From JAFNAG01 sp963721405 (GTDB lineage Bacteria > Acidobacteriota > UBA6911), in NCBI GenBank assembly GCA_963721405.1, contig CAVRJA010000003.1, positions 558,001-622,000 of the forward strand: 64,000 nucleotides of DNA, written 5' to 3'. Positions 16,133 through 25,535 of this stretch are shown here, piece by piece. A model generated the notes under the pieces. It was not told where the DNA came from. It made no database searches and saw only the letters and a list, made by a program, of their open reading frames with translations. The translations under genes and the position numbers were made by a program. How positions within the stretch are numbered: position 1 is the first letter of the stretch; each line of letters starts with the position of its first letter.

Positions 16133-16492
16133 ATGAGAAGAATGCATACATCACTTGCTCTGCCCGTGCCCGTCAAACGGGCTTTACGCAAGCTCGGCCA
16201 CGATGTTCGTGATGCCCGGCGGCGGCGGCGGATTCCTATGGCAATCCTGGCGGCGCGTGCCTCTATCAGCCGTATGACGCTCAACAAGATCGAGAAGGGG
16301 GATGCGGGCGTTCACATCGGCAATTACGCGTCAGTCCTGTTTGCGCTCGGCCTGAGCGAGCGCCTTGCCGATCTCGCGGATGTGACGCATGACGCCGTCG
16401 GTCGGGAGCTTGAAGAGGAGCAGCTCCCTGAACGCATACGTCTTCCCCGTTCTCAGAAAATGCCGAATCCCTCAGAATCGGATGATCAGTAA
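16133..16492 (+). CDS. hipB: HipB-like XRE antitoxin
   Basis: 119 residues with a helix-turn-helix of the XRE class (KLGHDVRDARRRRRIPMAIL, then ISRMTLNKIEKGDAGVHIGN). The C-terminal third is acidic and probably flexible, as in other HipB proteins that wrap the kinase. The start may be ATG 16133 or ATG 16142; the first directly adjoins the operator arm. The stop TAA shares its last base with the hipA ATG. Antitoxin and autorepressor function is inferred from the partner and the operator. Confidence 0.85.
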   Translation: MRRMHTSLALPVPVKRALRKLGHDVRDARRRRRIPMAILAARASISRMTLNKIEKGDAGVHIGNYASVLFALGLSERLADLADVTHDAVGRELEEEQLPERIRLPRSQKMPNPSESDDQ

Positions 16493-17748
16493 TGGACCGC
16501 GAAGTTCTTGTTTACGTCGACCTGCTGGGCACCCCACGTCTCGTGGGGCGACTGTGGGCGCGTGTGCGCAAGGACCGCGAAAGCGCGACGTTCGAATATG
16601 ATAAGGGTTGGCTTGCTCATGCGGAACGGTTTTCGCTCGAACCGGCCCTGAAACTCGGACCCGGCCCTTTTCACACTGCTTCGGATAAACCGCTGTTCGG
16701 CGCGATCGGCGACTCAGCGCCCGACCGATGGGGCCGCGTGTTGATGCGACGGGCGGAGCGGCGGCGTGCGGATCGCGAGGGGCGGGCCCCGAGAACCGTC
16801 CGGGAAATCGATTACCTGCTCCTTGTCGATGACGAGGCGCGACTGGGCGCCCTCAGATTCGCCGAGCGGGAAGGTGGGCCGTTTCTGGCGGATCAAAACC
16901 TTCACAAGATCCCGCCTTTGATCGAGCTCCCGCAGCTGCTCTCTGCTGCCGAACACACCCTCGACGACAAGGACACTGATGAAGACCTGCGTCTGCTACT
17001 GGCGCCCGGCTCGTCGCTCGGAGGCGCGCGGCCGAAGGCATCAGTCCACGATCGGGACGGACACCTCGTGATCGCGAAATTTCCGAACAAGAGCGACGAA
17101 GTGAATACAGTCGTCTGGGAAGCCGTCGCCCTGAGTCTAGCCAAAAGGGCCGGAATTCCAGTTCCGCCCTGGCGGCTGGAATCCATAGTCGATAAACCGG
17201 TGCTGCTGTTGCGGCGCTTTGATCGGGCGGGCTCCGCACGGATTCCGTTCTTGTCAGCCATGAGCATGCTCGATGCGCGTGATAACGAGGCTCGCAGCTA
17301 TCTCGAATTTGTTGATGTTCTCCGCCAGCATGGCGCAGCCCCGAAGCAAGACATGCACGCCCTGTGGAGGCGCATCATTTTCAGCATCCTGATCTCGAAT
17401 ACCGATGATCACCTGCGCAATCACGGCTTCCTGTGGGCGGGTCCGGCTGGATGGCGACTGTCTCCGGCCTACGATCTCAATCCGATTCCGACCGACATAA
17501 GGCCGAGAGTCCTGACAACAGCGATAGATCTAAATGACGGCACGGCCTCGCTGAAATTAGCGTACGATGTTGCTTCGTACTTTGAACTCAAGCCCGCCGA
17601 GGCTCGCGCGATCGCCGGCGAGGTCGGGCGATCTGTTGCTTCTTGGCGGAAGGAAGCAGCGAAAGCAGGTTTGAGCAATTCAGAAATCGAGCGCATGGCC
17701 TCGGCGTTCGAGCACGATGATTTGAATAAGGCGTTGGCCGGCAAGTGA
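16492..17748 (+). CDS. hipA: HipA-family serine/threonine kinase toxin
   Basis: 418 residues, close to the usual HipA length. It has the HipA N1-like beta domain (VYVDLLGTPRLVGRLW), the Gly-rich ATP loop GSSLGGARPKAS (173-184), the catalytic loop NTDDHLRNH (303-311) and the metal-binding SPAYDLNP (324-331). All key residues are present, so it should be active. Family members phosphorylate aminoacyl-tRNA synthetases and induce dormancy. It is translated with hipB by a one-base overlap. Confidence 0.92.
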   Translation: MDREVLVYVDLLGTPRLVGRLWARVRKDRESATFEYDKGWLAHAERFSLEPALKLGPGPFHTASDKPLFGAIGDSAPDRWGRVLMRRAERRRADREGRAPRTVREIDYLLLVDDEARLGALRFAEREGGPFLADQNLHKIPPLIELPQLLSAAEHTLDDKDTDEDLRLLLAPGSSLGGARPKASVHDRDGHLVIAKFPNKSDEVNTVVWEAVALSLAKRAGIPVPPWRLESIVDKPVLLLRRFDRAGSARIPFLSAMSMLDARDNEARSYLEFVDVLRQHGAAPKQDMHALWRRIIFSILISNTDDHLRNHGFLWAGPAGWRLSPAYDLNPIPTDIRPRVLTTAIDLNDGTASLKLAYDVASYFELKPAEARAIAGEVGRSVASWRKEAAKAGLSNSEIERMASAFEHDDLNKALAGK

Positions 17749-18246
17749 TCGCCCGCATATGAAACCAATAATGGGCTGGACAATGCTATCTCGCGACGAG
17801 ATTCGGCAGGCAGAACGACTGGCGGCCGGCGCGAGCAGCATGCCCGACGAGATCGGATCCTGCTCGTACACCAAGGGCTTCGCCGATCGCTTTTTTCCCG
17901 CCACCTCCGGCCTGCACACGCGTGTACGAACTTGAAGCGAGCAATCTCTGACACGGACAACAGGAAATCACGAATCGTCATTTGACAGGAATTTCGACCT
18001 ATCGTTTTCAATCATCGAGCTACACTACGACCAACAGCATGCAGCGCCTGCCATCATCGCGTTGATGCTCCTCACGCAGCTTTTCGATGTAGCAGTCCTC
18101 CAAGCTTTTTCCCGCACATCCCTGCCCGGGAATGTGCGGTACGGCTCAATCTAATTACTACACGGGGTGACGTTTTGGGGGACATTTTGTGTTATTGCTA
18201 ATTCGGGGGAGTTATGGCGGCCGTAAATCGTTGCAAGTATTAGAGT
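17749..18246. other. Gene-poor gap between hipA and tRNA-Pro
   Basis: About 500 bases without a convincing gene. A 50-codon open frame from 17783 (MLSRDEIRQAERLAAG) may be a remnant. A hairpin CCGCACAT/ATGTGCGG lies at 18112-18139. The stretch 18165-18205 contains a GTGACGTTTTGGGGGACATT-like motif that resembles insertion-sequence ends; a shorter relative (TTGGGGACATTTTG) occurs near 25501. This is probably the scarred edge of the island before the tRNA gene. Confidence 0.5.
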
Positions 18247-18323
<77 letters not shown>

Positions 18324-18390
18324 TCCAGAGTCAGAGCGAAATGCTAGCGTAAATTCATGATGCAATCAACCCTATTCCGGGGGTTGTTAG

Positions 18391-19140
18391 TCATCGGAAC
18401 AATCGCGGGGCATCCTTCAGCAGCGAGTCCGCCGTCTCATAATCCGTCTGGTCCCTCTGGAGCGGGGTGATCGATATGAAGTTCTCCATGATGGCCTGGA
18501 AATCTGGTGGGATGTTGGACTTGTGGCTGGCATCCCCCGGATCGAACCCCGCGGCCCCAACCTCCTCATTCCGGTCCAGCGAGTTGAAGTGGGGATAATG
18601 CGGAGCGCAACCCTGCCGTGTGATCTTGACCCCACGGATCTTCTGCACCGGGATGTTCACGTTCAGGCAGAGGCCGCCATCGGATTTCTGCTCCAGCATG
18701 GTTTTCACCAGCATGCGGATGAACTTGGCGCCCCGGTCGAAGCGGACAGGGTTTTCGTCGTACGCCTGGGACACGGCCAGTGCGGCAAGGCCACGGTGGG
18801 AGGCCTCGCGAGCCGCGGCGACAGTCCCCGAGTACATGATATCGTCGCCCAGGTTGGCCCCCCGATTGATTCCTGAAATCACCAGAGCCGGCCGCCCGGG
18901 AAGTATTTTCTTCAGTGCATAGATCACGCAGTCGGCGGGAGTGCCGTTCAGCGAGTACCGGTTGGCGGCAAGCCGCTGCGATTCCAGGGGCGAGCGGATT
19001 GTAAGACCGTGGCTGACCGCGCTCCGTTCGCTGTCGGGGGCCACAACTACAGCTTCCGCAAGACCCCCGATGCATTCCTCGAGGACACGGAGGCCTTCCG
19101 CTTCGATCCCGTCGTCGTTTGTAAGGAGGATTATTGCCAC
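18391..19140 (-). CDS. surE: 5'/3'-nucleotidase SurE
   Basis: 249 residues. The N-terminal ILLTNDDG is the metal-binding acidic motif of SurE, followed by SERSAVSHGLTI and the NRGANLGDDIMYSGTVAAARE block. SurE is a stationary-phase survival phosphatase acting on nucleoside monophosphates. The start GTG at 19140 begins V-A-I-I-L-L; an upstream start would run into the tRNA gene. It lies between two proline tRNA genes on the same strand. Confidence 0.95.
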   Translation of the reverse strand: MAIILLTNDDGIEAEGLRVLEECIGGLAEAVVVAPDSERSAVSHGLTIRSPLESQRLAANRYSLNGTPADCVIYALKKILPGRPALVISGINRGANLGDDIMYSGTVAAAREASHRGLAALAVSQAYDENPVRFDRGAKFIRMLVKTMLEQKSDGGLCLNVNIPVQKIRGVKITRQGCAPHYPHFNSLDRNEEVGAAGFDPGDASHKSNIPPDFQAIMENFISITPLQRDQTDYETADSLLKDAPRLFR

Positions 19141-19149
19141 GATAAAATA

Positions 19150-19226
19150 TGGTCGGGACGAGTGGATTTGAACCACCGACCACACGCACCCCAAGCGTGT
19201 GCGCTACCAGGCTGCGCTACGTCCCG
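19150..19226 (-). tRNA. tRNA-Pro (anticodon GGG)
   Basis: 77 bases with encoded CCA. The acceptor stem is CGGGACG/CGTCCCG, the D-arm is GCGCAGCCTGGTAGCGC, and the anticodon loop TTGGGGT on a CACGC/GCGTG stem gives anticodon GGG. The T-arm is GGTGGTTCAAATCCAC. It lies 10 bases upstream of surE and just downstream of the merR-type gene on the same strand, so it may be processed from their transcript. Confidence 0.96.
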
Positions 19227-19245
19227 ACCGCCAAGCTGCACAGTA

Positions 19246-19641
19246 TCATTCGCGTTCAAGCAAAGTCAATATGTTCTCTAATTCTTCGCGCACCTGGTTG
19301 AGCCTCTGCGCCGGAGCAGGGCGAGGGGCCTTCTTCCCCGGTTTTCCTGCCGCCACCTCCTTGGCAGGGGGCTCCGACGTCACGGTCCGAGCTCCACGCG
19401 CGAGCTGCTTGCGCGCGCCGGCGATCGTAAACCCTTCTTCATAAAGGAGTTTCTTGATCGTCAGGAGCAGCTCTATGTCTTTGGGCCGGTAGGTGCGCTG
19501 GCCGGCTTTGTTCTTCGGGGGCGCCAGGCTGGGAAACTCGGTCTCCCAATAGCGCAGGACATGCGGCTCCACGCGAATGATCTTACAGACATCGCCGATC
19601 CGGTAATATAGCTTCTTGGCAACGAATTGCATGGCTGTCAA
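19246..19641 (-). CDS. MerR-family transcriptional regulator
   Basis: 131 residues. The winged-helix part is LYYRIGDVCKIIRVEPHVLR followed by YWETEFPSLAPPKN and RTYRPKDIELLLTIKKLLYE. A Lys/Pro/Ala linker and a C-terminal coiled coil (RLNQVREELENILTLLERE) follow. There is no effector-binding domain. This small MerR type sits directly after an IHF/HU gene in many bacteria, as here (TGA/ATG overlap with the gene at 19638). The target is unknown. ATG 19632 is an alternative start. Confidence 0.88.
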   Translation of the reverse strand: MTAMQFVAKKLYYRIGDVCKIIRVEPHVLRYWETEFPSLAPPKNKAGQRTYRPKDIELLLTIKKLLYEEGFTIAGARKQLARGARTVTSEPPAKEVAAGKPGKKAPRPAPAQRLNQVREELENILTLLERE

Positions 19642-19907
19642 AGAGATTTCAGGTATTTGGACGGTTTAAACGTGATTGCCCTTCTGCCCCGAATCACAAT
19701 GGGTTCCCCGGTACGGGGATTGACGCCTTTCCTGTCTTTCCGCCTCACGGTGCGGAAGCAGCCGAAGCCGCTGATCACGACCTTCTCACCGCGGACGAGC
19801 CGCTTCTTGATAATCTTCAGAATCAGGTCCACGATCTTGACTGCGTCCGCATAGGACATGCCGCCGTGCATGTCATGAACCGCCTTGCCAAGATCGTTCT
19901 TGTTCAC
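19638..19907 (-). CDS. IHF/HU family DNA-binding protein
   Basis: 89 residues, the normal size for this family. The helical base (MNKNDLGKAVHDM, DAVKIVDLILKIIKKRL), the strand VVISGFGCFRTVRR and the arm GVNPRTGEPIVIRGRRAITF with the intercalating Pro are all present. It bends and compacts DNA. IHF-alpha is the nearest type, given the MerR-like gene directly behind it. The stop overlaps that gene's start by ATGA. Confidence 0.92.
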   Translation of the reverse strand: MNKNDLGKAVHDMHGGMSYADAVKIVDLILKIIKKRLVRGEKVVISGFGCFRTVRRKDRKGVNPRTGEPIVIRGRRAITFKPSKYLKSL

Positions 19908-20052
19908 GTTTGACTCTGAAAACGACCATTCGAAGTTTGTTGCGGCTGGGATCGACTCAACGTCCTAATACTAGTGATGCGCTCTATCCGTGTCAACAGA
20001 GCTTCGGGCATCCCCGCGATTCAGTCGGTGAAAACTTGCACTACGGGTTGGA

Positions 20053-21378
20053 TCAATGTTTACGTGGCGGTTTAGTGCGCTGGCGTATGCGGATCGGGGT
20101 GGAGTGGAAGCCGAAGCGTTCGCGGAGCTGATTGATCAGGAAACGTTCGATCGAGAAATGCAGCGGCTGGCTGCCTGTGGTGAAAACCACGAACGTGGGC
20201 GGCGACGTGCGCGCCTGGGTGATATAGCGAATGTTCAGGCGCTGGCCGGGATTGCCGGCAGACCATTGCTGCGAAAGGTCCGGGGCGAAGATGTTGTTCA
20301 GCAGTCCTGTCGGCACGTGAATCCTGCGCGATTCCCACGCGGTCTTGACCAGCGCGAACAGCTTCGAGACCCGCTGGCCGGTCAGGGCGGAAACGGTCAG
20401 GACCGGAGCGTAGGCAAGGTATTTCATCCGCCGCCGGATCGCGTCCGTGTATTCTTCGATGGTTCGTCCGTCCTTTTCGACCTTATCCCATTTATTGAGC
20501 ACGATGATGACCGAACAACCGGCCTCGTCGGCGTAGCCCCCGATCGCGGCATCGAGCTTGGTCACGCCCTCCTCCGCATCGACCAGGAGGAAAGCCACGT
20601 CCGCCTGTTCCAGGTTTTTACGCGCCATGACGACGCTGATTTTTTCGGTCCGCGCCTCGGTCCTGCCCTTGCGCCGGATCCCCGCCGTGTCGATGATCCG
20701 GTAGCGCTCGCCGTCACGGACCAGAATCGTATCCACAGAGTCACGCGTCGTGCCCGGGATTTCGCTCACGATCGCCCGTTCCACGCCTAGCAGCCGGTTC
20801 ACAAGGGATGATTTCCCCACGTTCGGTCGGCCGACCACTGCTACCGCGATCTCCCTGTCCGGCTCGGTTTCCGCTGCCGGCGCGCTCTCCCCGGCGCGGG
20901 CTGCGATCGCATCGAGCAACTCTCCGATCCCGCGGCCGTGTTCAGCCGAGACCGCGAACAGTTCCTCGACTCCGAGAGCAAAGAATACCGCCGCGTGAGG
21001 TTCAAGTGCGGGGGTGTCGATTTTGTTCACTACGGCCCAGATAGGCTTGCCGGCGCGGCGCAGAATGGGAAGCAGCTGTTCGTCCAGCCCCGTTACACCC
21101 GCGCGGCCGTCCACCAGCAAAAGGAGGAGGTGTGATTCACGGACGGCTTGTTCGACCTGCTCGAAGATTTTCCTCGGAATGGAATCCTGGACATCCGGCA
21201 TCATTCCGCCGGTGTCCAGCAGTTCAAAGTTGCGCCCCTCCCAGCGGACGGTCCCGTAGATACGGTCGCGGGTGATGCCCGGCTCATCGCCGACGATGGC
21301 CTTGCGGTTGCCGCAGAGACGGTTAAACAGGGTCGATTTGCCGACATTCGGCCGGCCGACGATCGCAACTCGAAACAT
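20053..21378 (-). CDS. der: Ribosome-assembly GTPase Der (EngA)
   Basis: 441 residues with two tandem GTPase domains and a KH-like C-terminus. The first has GRPNVGKSTLFNRL at residues 8-21, GITRDRIYG, DTGGM and NKID. The second, from about 180, has GRPNVGKSSLVNRL, GTTRDSVD, DTAGI and NKWDKV. Der works in 50S subunit maturation. The C-terminus (FHSTPIRIRQRTKPPRKH) is typical. It is transcribed alone; the word-repeat region lies upstream. Confidence 0.97.
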   Translation of the reverse strand: MFRVAIVGRPNVGKSTLFNRLCGNRKAIVGDEPGITRDRIYGTVRWEGRNFELLDTGGMMPDVQDSIPRKIFEQVEQAVRESHLLLLLVDGRAGVTGLDEQLLPILRRAGKPIWAVVNKIDTPALEPHAAVFFALGVEELFAVSAEHGRGIGELLDAIAARAGESAPAAETEPDREIAVAVVGRPNVGKSSLVNRLLGVERAIVSEIPGTTRDSVDTILVRDGERYRIIDTAGIRRKGRTEARTEKISVVMARKNLEQADVAFLLVDAEEGVTKLDAAIGGYADEAGCSVIIVLNKWDKVEKDGRTIEEYTDAIRRRMKYLAYAPVLTVSALTGQRVSKLFALVKTAWESRRIHVPTGLLNNIFAPDLSQQWSAGNPGQRLNIRYITQARTSPPTFVVFTTGSQPLHFSIERFLINQLRERFGFHSTPIRIRQRTKPPRKH

Positions 21379-21460
21379 GTGTGTCTGGCTCCGGCCTAAA
21401 GCATAGGGAGCGGGATATACCCGGTCAAGGGCAATATGCGTATCCAGGCAGCACCACTTC

Positions 21461-21812
<352 letters not shown>

Positions 21813-21830
21813 GAGAATAGACCGGGCCCC

Positions 21831-21859
21831 GGAAGCGCCGCCGTCCCGGCGGCGCTTCC
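21831..21859. terminator. Perfect 13-bp GC-rich hairpin
   Basis: GGAAGCGCCGCCG and its exact complement flank a 3-base loop (TCC). It lies downstream of the lipid kinase... gene start region on neither operon's 3' side with a T-tract, so it is not a classical intrinsic terminator. It could act as a cruciform or REP-like element between the two arms of the word repeat (21461-21812 and 21962-21993). Confidence 0.55.
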
Positions 21860-21961
21860 GGCCATCACCTGTTCAGTTCTTTCAGAGTCGGCACGTTGTC
21901 TGAAGTCTAACGTCCGATGTCTGAAGTCTTTATTTTCGAAGCACCGATCCCCTTGTCTTCA

Positions 21962-21993
21962 CTCTGACTCCTGACTTCTGACTCCTGACTCCT
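21962..21993. repeat. Short inverse arm of the AGGAGYC repeat
   Basis: TGACTCC-type units in four copies (one is TGACTTC) read on the plus strand, i.e. the reverse complement of the large array upstream. Between the two lie a 13-bp hairpin and a duplicated TGTCTGAAGTCT word (21898-21929). Together these form a long inverted arrangement. Confidence 0.85.
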
Positions 21994-22014
21994 TCCTGCC
22001 ACAAAGTCCAATCC

Positions 22015-22890
22015 TTATCCGGGCACTACAAGCGGAAAGGAGGCGTGCGTGAGCTTCACCTCGATGGGCAGGGATCCCGTGAGCTCGCCGTCGGCCTGCA
22101 CCCAGACACCGCGCGCCCCCTCGATCTTTACTGCCGGCGCGCGGAGGCAGCGAACCCAGGAAGCCTTGTAAGGCCTGCCAAACCAGGCTGAGGCAAGAAA
22201 CCGCATATGGCTGGGCCGCGGTTTTCCCTGCAGGATGAGAATGTCCAGCAACCCGTCGCACATATCCGCGTCAGGTGTAATCACCAGGCCTCCCCCGTAA
22301 GTCCGGGCATTGGCGACAAGACAGGAGGTGGCGGTGAAGGTTTCACCCTGAACGAGAACCCGGAATTCCGGGAACGAATAGGAGAGAAATGCCCGCAGTG
22401 TCGCGACGTAGAAGGCGCCGATCCCGAGCCGTCTCCTTCCGGGGCGGACCTTCGAGACTACGAAGGCATCAAACCCGATCCCGGCCATCGACAGGAATCG
22501 ATGGAGAGATCTTCCCTGCAGTGAGCCGAGGTCGATGCGGCGCACCACCCGCTTGAGGGCGATATCGAGAGCCGAAATCGGATCCAGCGGTAAGCCGATT
22601 TCCCGGGCAAGGACATTGGCTGTGCCTGCCGGAAGCAGAGCCACCGGGAACGGCGGTTCGGGAACGTTTGAAACGACATCGTTCAGGGTGCCGTCGCCCC
22701 CGCAGACGGCAAGCAGGTCGGGGGGATGTTCGAGGATTTCCAGCGCAAGCGCGCCCGCGTGTCCGGCACATCGGGTAGGGTGAAGTTCGGCGGCCCATCC
22801 CGAATAGGGCCAGGCGTGGACGAGCCGCGCGATTCGCTTGAAGGGCCGTCCGCCGCCGGCGATCGGGTTGGCAATAATCGCGAGTCGCAA
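22015..22890 (-). CDS. Diacylglycerol/lipid kinase family protein
   Basis: 291 residues. IIANPIAGGGRPF at the N-terminus and AVCGGDGTLNDVVSN with LLPAGTANVLAREIGLP are the DAGK catalytic-domain motifs. The C-terminal domain has SMAGIGFDAFVV and VWVQADGELTGSLPIEV. It belongs to the YegS/BmrU/DgkB group that phosphorylates lipids using ATP. The exact lipid cannot be told. It is single, with repeats downstream. Confidence 0.92.
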   Translation of the reverse strand: MRLAIIANPIAGGGRPFKRIARLVHAWPYSGWAAELHPTRCAGHAGALALEILEHPPDLLAVCGGDGTLNDVVSNVPEPPFPVALLPAGTANVLAREIGLPLDPISALDIALKRVVRRIDLGSLQGRSLHRFLSMAGIGFDAFVVSKVRPGRRRLGIGAFYVATLRAFLSYSFPEFRVLVQGETFTATSCLVANARTYGGGLVITPDADMCDGLLDILILQGKPRPSHMRFLASAWFGRPYKASWVRCLRAPAVKIEGARGVWVQADGELTGSLPIEVKLTHASFPLVVPG

Positions 22891-22955
22891 AATGAGACCT
22901 CAGCCGGTTCCGCCGCAGTCGAAGGGTCCCGCCACTGATGGAAAGACCGCAGCGG

Positions 22956-23507
22956 TCAGAAACCGACAATGATCCCCGCGGTGAGTTCGAACATGTTCAC
23001 CGAACTCGAGAATACGCCGGTCGCGGTGTACCCGCGGGCGTCGAAGCGAAGGCCTGCGGGCCCGAGCAGCTTGAGGAATTTCAGCCCGCCGCCGTAATTG
23101 ACGGCAAACTTGGTGCCGACGGGAAGGTTGCCCGATCCGTACTGGTGAATGAAACCCAGCCCTGCCGTAAGGTAAGGGACCGCTTTCCCCGCCGGGATGT
23201 TGACGAGCAGGTTGGAGTTGAACAGCAGGCCTTTGGAGCCGGTGACACCGGGCTCGTTGTCAGGGAATAGAAAGTCGTTGCTGAAGGCCAGGGTATGCTC
23301 GAGCCTCACGATCGCGGCGAAGGCGGTGCTCAGGCGCACGCCGAAAATCGGTCCATTGTCCAGCATGGTCGGGACATTGTGCAGATTGGCTTTGCCCGGC
23401 ATCATGCCGCCGGCAAAAATGGTGAAATCCTGCGCGCTTAGAACGGGTGCGAACCAAAGCAGGCAGGCGAAGGCGAGCGGCAGAATGCCGGCGAGCCCAG
23501 TCTTCAT
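22956..23507 (-). CDS. Outer-membrane beta-barrel-like protein
   Basis: 183 residues with a signal peptide (MKTGLAGILPLAFACLLWFA, cleavage after VLSAQ). The mature part has alternating hydrophobic strands with Gly and aromatic residues and ends in F (ELTAGIIVGF), as is usual for outer-membrane barrels. It is small, like 8-stranded OmpW/OmpX-type proteins. The start overlaps the stop of the M23 peptidase gene by ATGA, so both are envelope proteins made together. Confidence 0.75.
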   Translation of the reverse strand: MKTGLAGILPLAFACLLWFAPVLSAQDFTIFAGGMMPGKANLHNVPTMLDNGPIFGVRLSTAFAAIVRLEHTLAFSNDFLFPDNEPGVTGSKGLLFNSNLLVNIPAGKAVPYLTAGLGFIHQYGSGNLPVGTKFAVNYGGGLKFLKLLGPAGLRFDARGYTATGVFSSSVNMFELTAGIIVGF

Positions 23508-24820
23508 TTTGAAGTCCGCCCTTCCGCGGAATTGCTGTTCCCGGCTTGCACGACAGTCACAGCGCCGCCCGAGATGTGGTCAAGCTTGCCGCGCAAATCG
23601 GCACGCAGCGCGGCAAAACGAGGGAACGCCTTCTCCCCTATGGGTGGGGCATCAGGCACGATCTTCTTCGTAGGCGAGATGTAGCTCCTGCCCTGCATCA
23701 GTCGAAAATCCAGGTGAGGGCCGGTGGCCAGCCCTGTGGCGCCCACGTTTCCGATCACCTGGCTCTGAGCCACCTGGGCGCCCACGCGGACCCGGATAAC
23801 AGAGAGGTGAGAATACACCGTCTCGAGCCCGCCCGAGTGGCGCAACCGCACGCTCTTGCCGAAACCTCCGTCCCACCCGGCCGATATCACCCTGCCGGAT
23901 GCCACGGCCACAACGGGTGTCCCGGACGGCGCACCGTAATCGACTCCCAGGTGAGGACGCACGATCTTCAGGATCGGGTGCATGCGGGCCCGGGAAAACC
24001 TCGAGGTGATGCGGGCGGCAAACGGGAGGGGAGACTTGAGCAGCGACTTCTTGAGGGCTTTTCCGCCCGCGTCGTAATACTCGTTCTCAAAACGAAACGC
24101 GGAAAAGCGCTTGCGCAGAGCCAGCAGGTCGGCGGCGAGAATGTGGCCGTACTTGACGAATTTCCCGTCCAGGTACTTCTTCTCCAGCAATACGCGGAAG
24201 GAATCACCCTTTTGGATCTCGGTGTTGAAGTCGACGTCCCACGCGAAAATGTTGGAGAGGTCGACTGCGAACTGCTCCTGCTCACCGGCCCGGGTCACCG
24301 CCAGGAACAGCGAGTCGTCGATGGCCCCGCTGACCGTTTCGATGCGTGTTTCATATTCGAATTTCTTGAGCAGAGGCACGAACTTGTCGCCGTCGTGATA
24401 CACGGTGAGATAACGGTTGTCGTCGATCGCGTAATTGAAGTCGTTGAACTCTCCGGTTTCCGACCAGAAGTTGAGCCGGTATTCCCGGTCCGCAAGCACT
24501 TTGGACAACGGGTAGATGGGAAGCGTAGTCTGAACCAGGTCCAACACCTGTTGTTTTGTCAGCCCATGGCGTGTGAGTGCGTCGGTGATGGTCTCGTTCT
24601 TGCGGAATTTTTCGACGATGCTCTTGAATTTCGGCAACGACGACAGAGTCGGAAGCGAGGCAATGGAGGTCATCGACGTCACAGCCCCCGGTTGTTCATG
24701 CTCCAGGACGCGATATCCTGCCATGCCCGCCAGGGGGAGAACAATTGCGAGCACGACCACGACCAGGGACCAGCGTTCCGTAAACTCGTGCCGTCTAAAC
24801 AATCTTAATCTGGGAATCAA
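23504..24820 (-). CDS. M23 (LytM) family peptidase with N-terminal membrane anchor
   Basis: 438 residues. A membrane helix at ~18-38 (WSLVVVVLAIVLPLAGMAGY) is followed by a LysM-like/OapA segment (NETITDALTRHGLTKQQVLD), a middle domain and a C-terminal LytM domain: HPILKIVRPHLGVDYGAP supplies H and D ligands, then VYSHLS. The last motif reads GPHLDFRL, with Asp where most members have the second His of HxH. It is MepM-like and probably periplasmic, cutting peptidoglycan cross-links if active. Confidence 0.9.
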   Translation of the reverse strand: MIPRLRLFRRHEFTERWSLVVVVLAIVLPLAGMAGYRVLEHEQPGAVTSMTSIASLPTLSSLPKFKSIVEKFRKNETITDALTRHGLTKQQVLDLVQTTLPIYPLSKVLADREYRLNFWSETGEFNDFNYAIDDNRYLTVYHDGDKFVPLLKKFEYETRIETVSGAIDDSLFLAVTRAGEQEQFAVDLSNIFAWDVDFNTEIQKGDSFRVLLEKKYLDGKFVKYGHILAADLLALRKRFSAFRFENEYYDAGGKALKKSLLKSPLPFAARITSRFSRARMHPILKIVRPHLGVDYGAPSGTPVVAVASGRVISAGWDGGFGKSVRLRHSGGLETVYSHLSVIRVRVGAQVAQSQVIGNVGATGLATGPHLDFRLMQGRSYISPTKKIVPDAPPIGEKAFPRFAALRADLRGKLDHISGGAVTVVQAGNSNSAEGRTSK

Positions 24821-24872
24821 AACGAACTCCCCTCACATCGTTTGCTTGGTTTCCGTTGAATCCGGTCGCCGG

Positions 24873-25361
24873 TCAGGCCGGCTCGCCGTGTCTGCGTTTC
24901 AGGCGCCGCTCCACCAGCGCCGGGACCAGGCCATGAACGGACCCGCCGTGCGCGGAGACCTCTTTGACCAGGCGCGAGCTCAAGTACGAGTACGTATCGG
25001 CCGGCATCATGAAGACGGTCTCAACCCTGGAGGAGAGCCGCCGGTTCATCAGCGCCATTTGCAGTTCGTATTCGTAATCGGATACTGCCCGGATGCCGCG
25101 AACGATCACCGAGGCCTTGATCTGTTCGGCGAAATCCACCAGGAGCCCTTCGAATGTAGTCACCGACACATTCGAAAGTTCCCTGACTACGCTCTCCAGC
25201 ATCTCGACCCGCTCTTCAGTGGAGAAGAAGGGCGTCTTTTCGGTATTACGCAGGATGGCGACCACCACGTCGTCGAACAGCGCCGAACTGCGCCGGATCA
25301 GATCGAGGTGCCCGTTGGTGACAGGGTCGAAAGTTCCAGGGTAAACGGCCCTTATTTTCAT
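24873..25361 (-). CDS. coaD: Phosphopantetheine adenylyltransferase
   Basis: 162 residues. YPGTFDPVTNGHLDLIRR holds the nucleotidyltransferase (T/H)xGH motif; VIVRGIRAVSDYEYELQMA and the C-terminal SSRLVKEVSAHGG are CoaD signatures. It catalyses the fourth step of coenzyme A synthesis. The start ATG 25361 is preferred over TTG 25367. A TATAAT-like box lies about 55 bases upstream (25417-25422 on the plus strand, read in reverse). Confidence 0.96.
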   Translation of the reverse strand: MKIRAVYPGTFDPVTNGHLDLIRRSSALFDDVVVAILRNTEKTPFFSTEERVEMLESVVRELSNVSVTTFEGLLVDFAEQIKASVIVRGIRAVSDYEYELQMALMNRRLSSRVETVFMMPADTYSYLSSRLVKEVSAHGGSVHGLVPALVERRLKRRHGEPA

Positions 25362-25535
25362 CGGCAATTAACTGCAAGCGAAACCCAAAAAAAACCGATC
25401 TCCCGCTCGAGGGGGCATTATACAGCGAAGTGCGGAAATCAATATACCGCAAAGACTCGAAAATCCCAGGTTTCCTGAGATCTCATTCAGAATGAACGAA
25501 TTGGGGACATTTTGCTCCGGCCCGTCGGCGGCCGT

